From the NCBI RefSeq assembly GCF_000469345.1, contig NZ_KI271072.1:1-64000 (forward strand): a DNA stretch of 64,000 nucleotides. Direction: 5' to 3'. Each line of letters opens with the position of its first letter. The stretch's first letter is position 1. The position numbers were made by a program, and so were the translations under genes. This document shows, piece after piece, positions 63,938 to 64,000 of the stretch. The stretch is from Eubacterium ramulus ATCC 29099 (GTDB taxonomy: Bacteria; Bacillota; Clostridia; Lachnospirales; Lachnospiraceae). The notes below the pieces were generated by a model. That model ran no database searches, was not told where the DNA came from, and saw only the letters and a program-made list of their open reading frames with translations.

Positions 63938-64000
63938 CTATTCCGCCAGATATTGCCGCAATGCAGTCACATATTCCTGACCAAGTTTGCTCAAAATCAG
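63938..64000 (-). CDS. 3' end of a gene cut by the window edge
   Basis: An open minus-strand frame runs from the edge to a TAG at 63,938-63,940. It encodes the last 20 residues, ending SKLGQEYVTALRQYLAE. The amphipathic helix would fit the C-terminus of a LysR-type or similar regulator, but 20 residues are too few to be sure. The terminator at 63,798-63,870 follows, which supports a real gene. Confidence 0.5.
   Translation of the reverse strand: MILSKLGQEYVTALRQYLAE

Overview
The window looks like a chromosomal segment of an anaerobic, low-to-mid GC Bacillota, most likely a gut Lachnospiraceae-type Clostridia. The reasons are the gene content and order (tig-clpP-clpX-lon-ysxC; hprK-murB-rapZ-whiA; ftsE-ftsX-M23 hydrolase-ctpA), a type III glutamine synthetase, strong AGGAGG ribosome-binding sites, near-consensus sigma-A promoters, no SsuD-type oxygenase, and tRNA genes without an encoded CCA. 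Most genes lie on the minus strand. I cannot name a species.

Layout. 1-9,500: znuACB-type metal ABC transporter behind ysxC, lon, clpX, clpP and tig, all minus, apparently driven from a promoter upstream of tig. 9,680-12,130: a plus-strand pair, a radical-SAM DNA modification/repair protein and its DUF4130 partner. 12,200-17,870: an accessory catabolic island (small cupin, SDR dehydrogenase, DctPQM TRAP transporter, XRE regulator with clear operator palindromes, then deoD). 17,870-18,600: a dense repeat/hairpin patch ending in tRNA-Gly. 18,800-25,100: glmS, then ctpA, an EnvC-like M23 hydrolase, ftsX and ftsE. 25,200-32,150: a frameshifted PucR/CdaR-type regulator, YitT, a divergent WecG/TagA-like protein, an SH3-NlpC/P60 hydrolase and a class A PBP. 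32,300-34,900 (plus): YigZ, tRNA-Gln, acyl-ACP thioesterase, CvfB. 35,000-38,300: glnN and fba. 38,400-50,440: dagK, whiA, rapZ, murB, an M18 peptidase, hprK, uvrC, ftsH and pyrG. 50,650-57,720: an AEC permease, small proteins, a Cys-tRNA(Pro) deacylase, an unusual RND permease and a CinA C-domain protein. 57,870-63,620: an organosulfur cluster (SsuABC-type transporter, cytoplasmic arylsulfotransferase, thioredoxin, thioredoxin reductase). The tail of one more minus-strand gene enters at the right edge.

How the genes fit together. Most of the window is housekeeping: proteolysis and folding, peptidoglycan synthesis and septal hydrolysis (glmS, murB, PBP, FtsEX with M23, NlpC/P60), carbon control (hprK, rapZ, fba) and nitrogen assimilation. 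The accessory parts are the TRAP/SDR island, the sulfur cluster and the RND pump.

The parts that deserve a second look are: (1) two terminators, after znuB and deoD, with unrelated outer stems but nearly the same structured core, and a third related one at the right edge; (2) at least five families of short palindromic intergenic repeats, one of which supplies the last codons and stop of the radical-SAM gene; (3) the arylsulfotransferase/transporter/thioredoxin cluster; (4) an RND permease with a coiled-coil insert of about 275 residues; (5) an intact-looking regulator split by a one-base frameshift; (6) paired 18-bp operators on the TRAP promoter. Function calls rest on motif recognition by eye; no alignment or database search was run.
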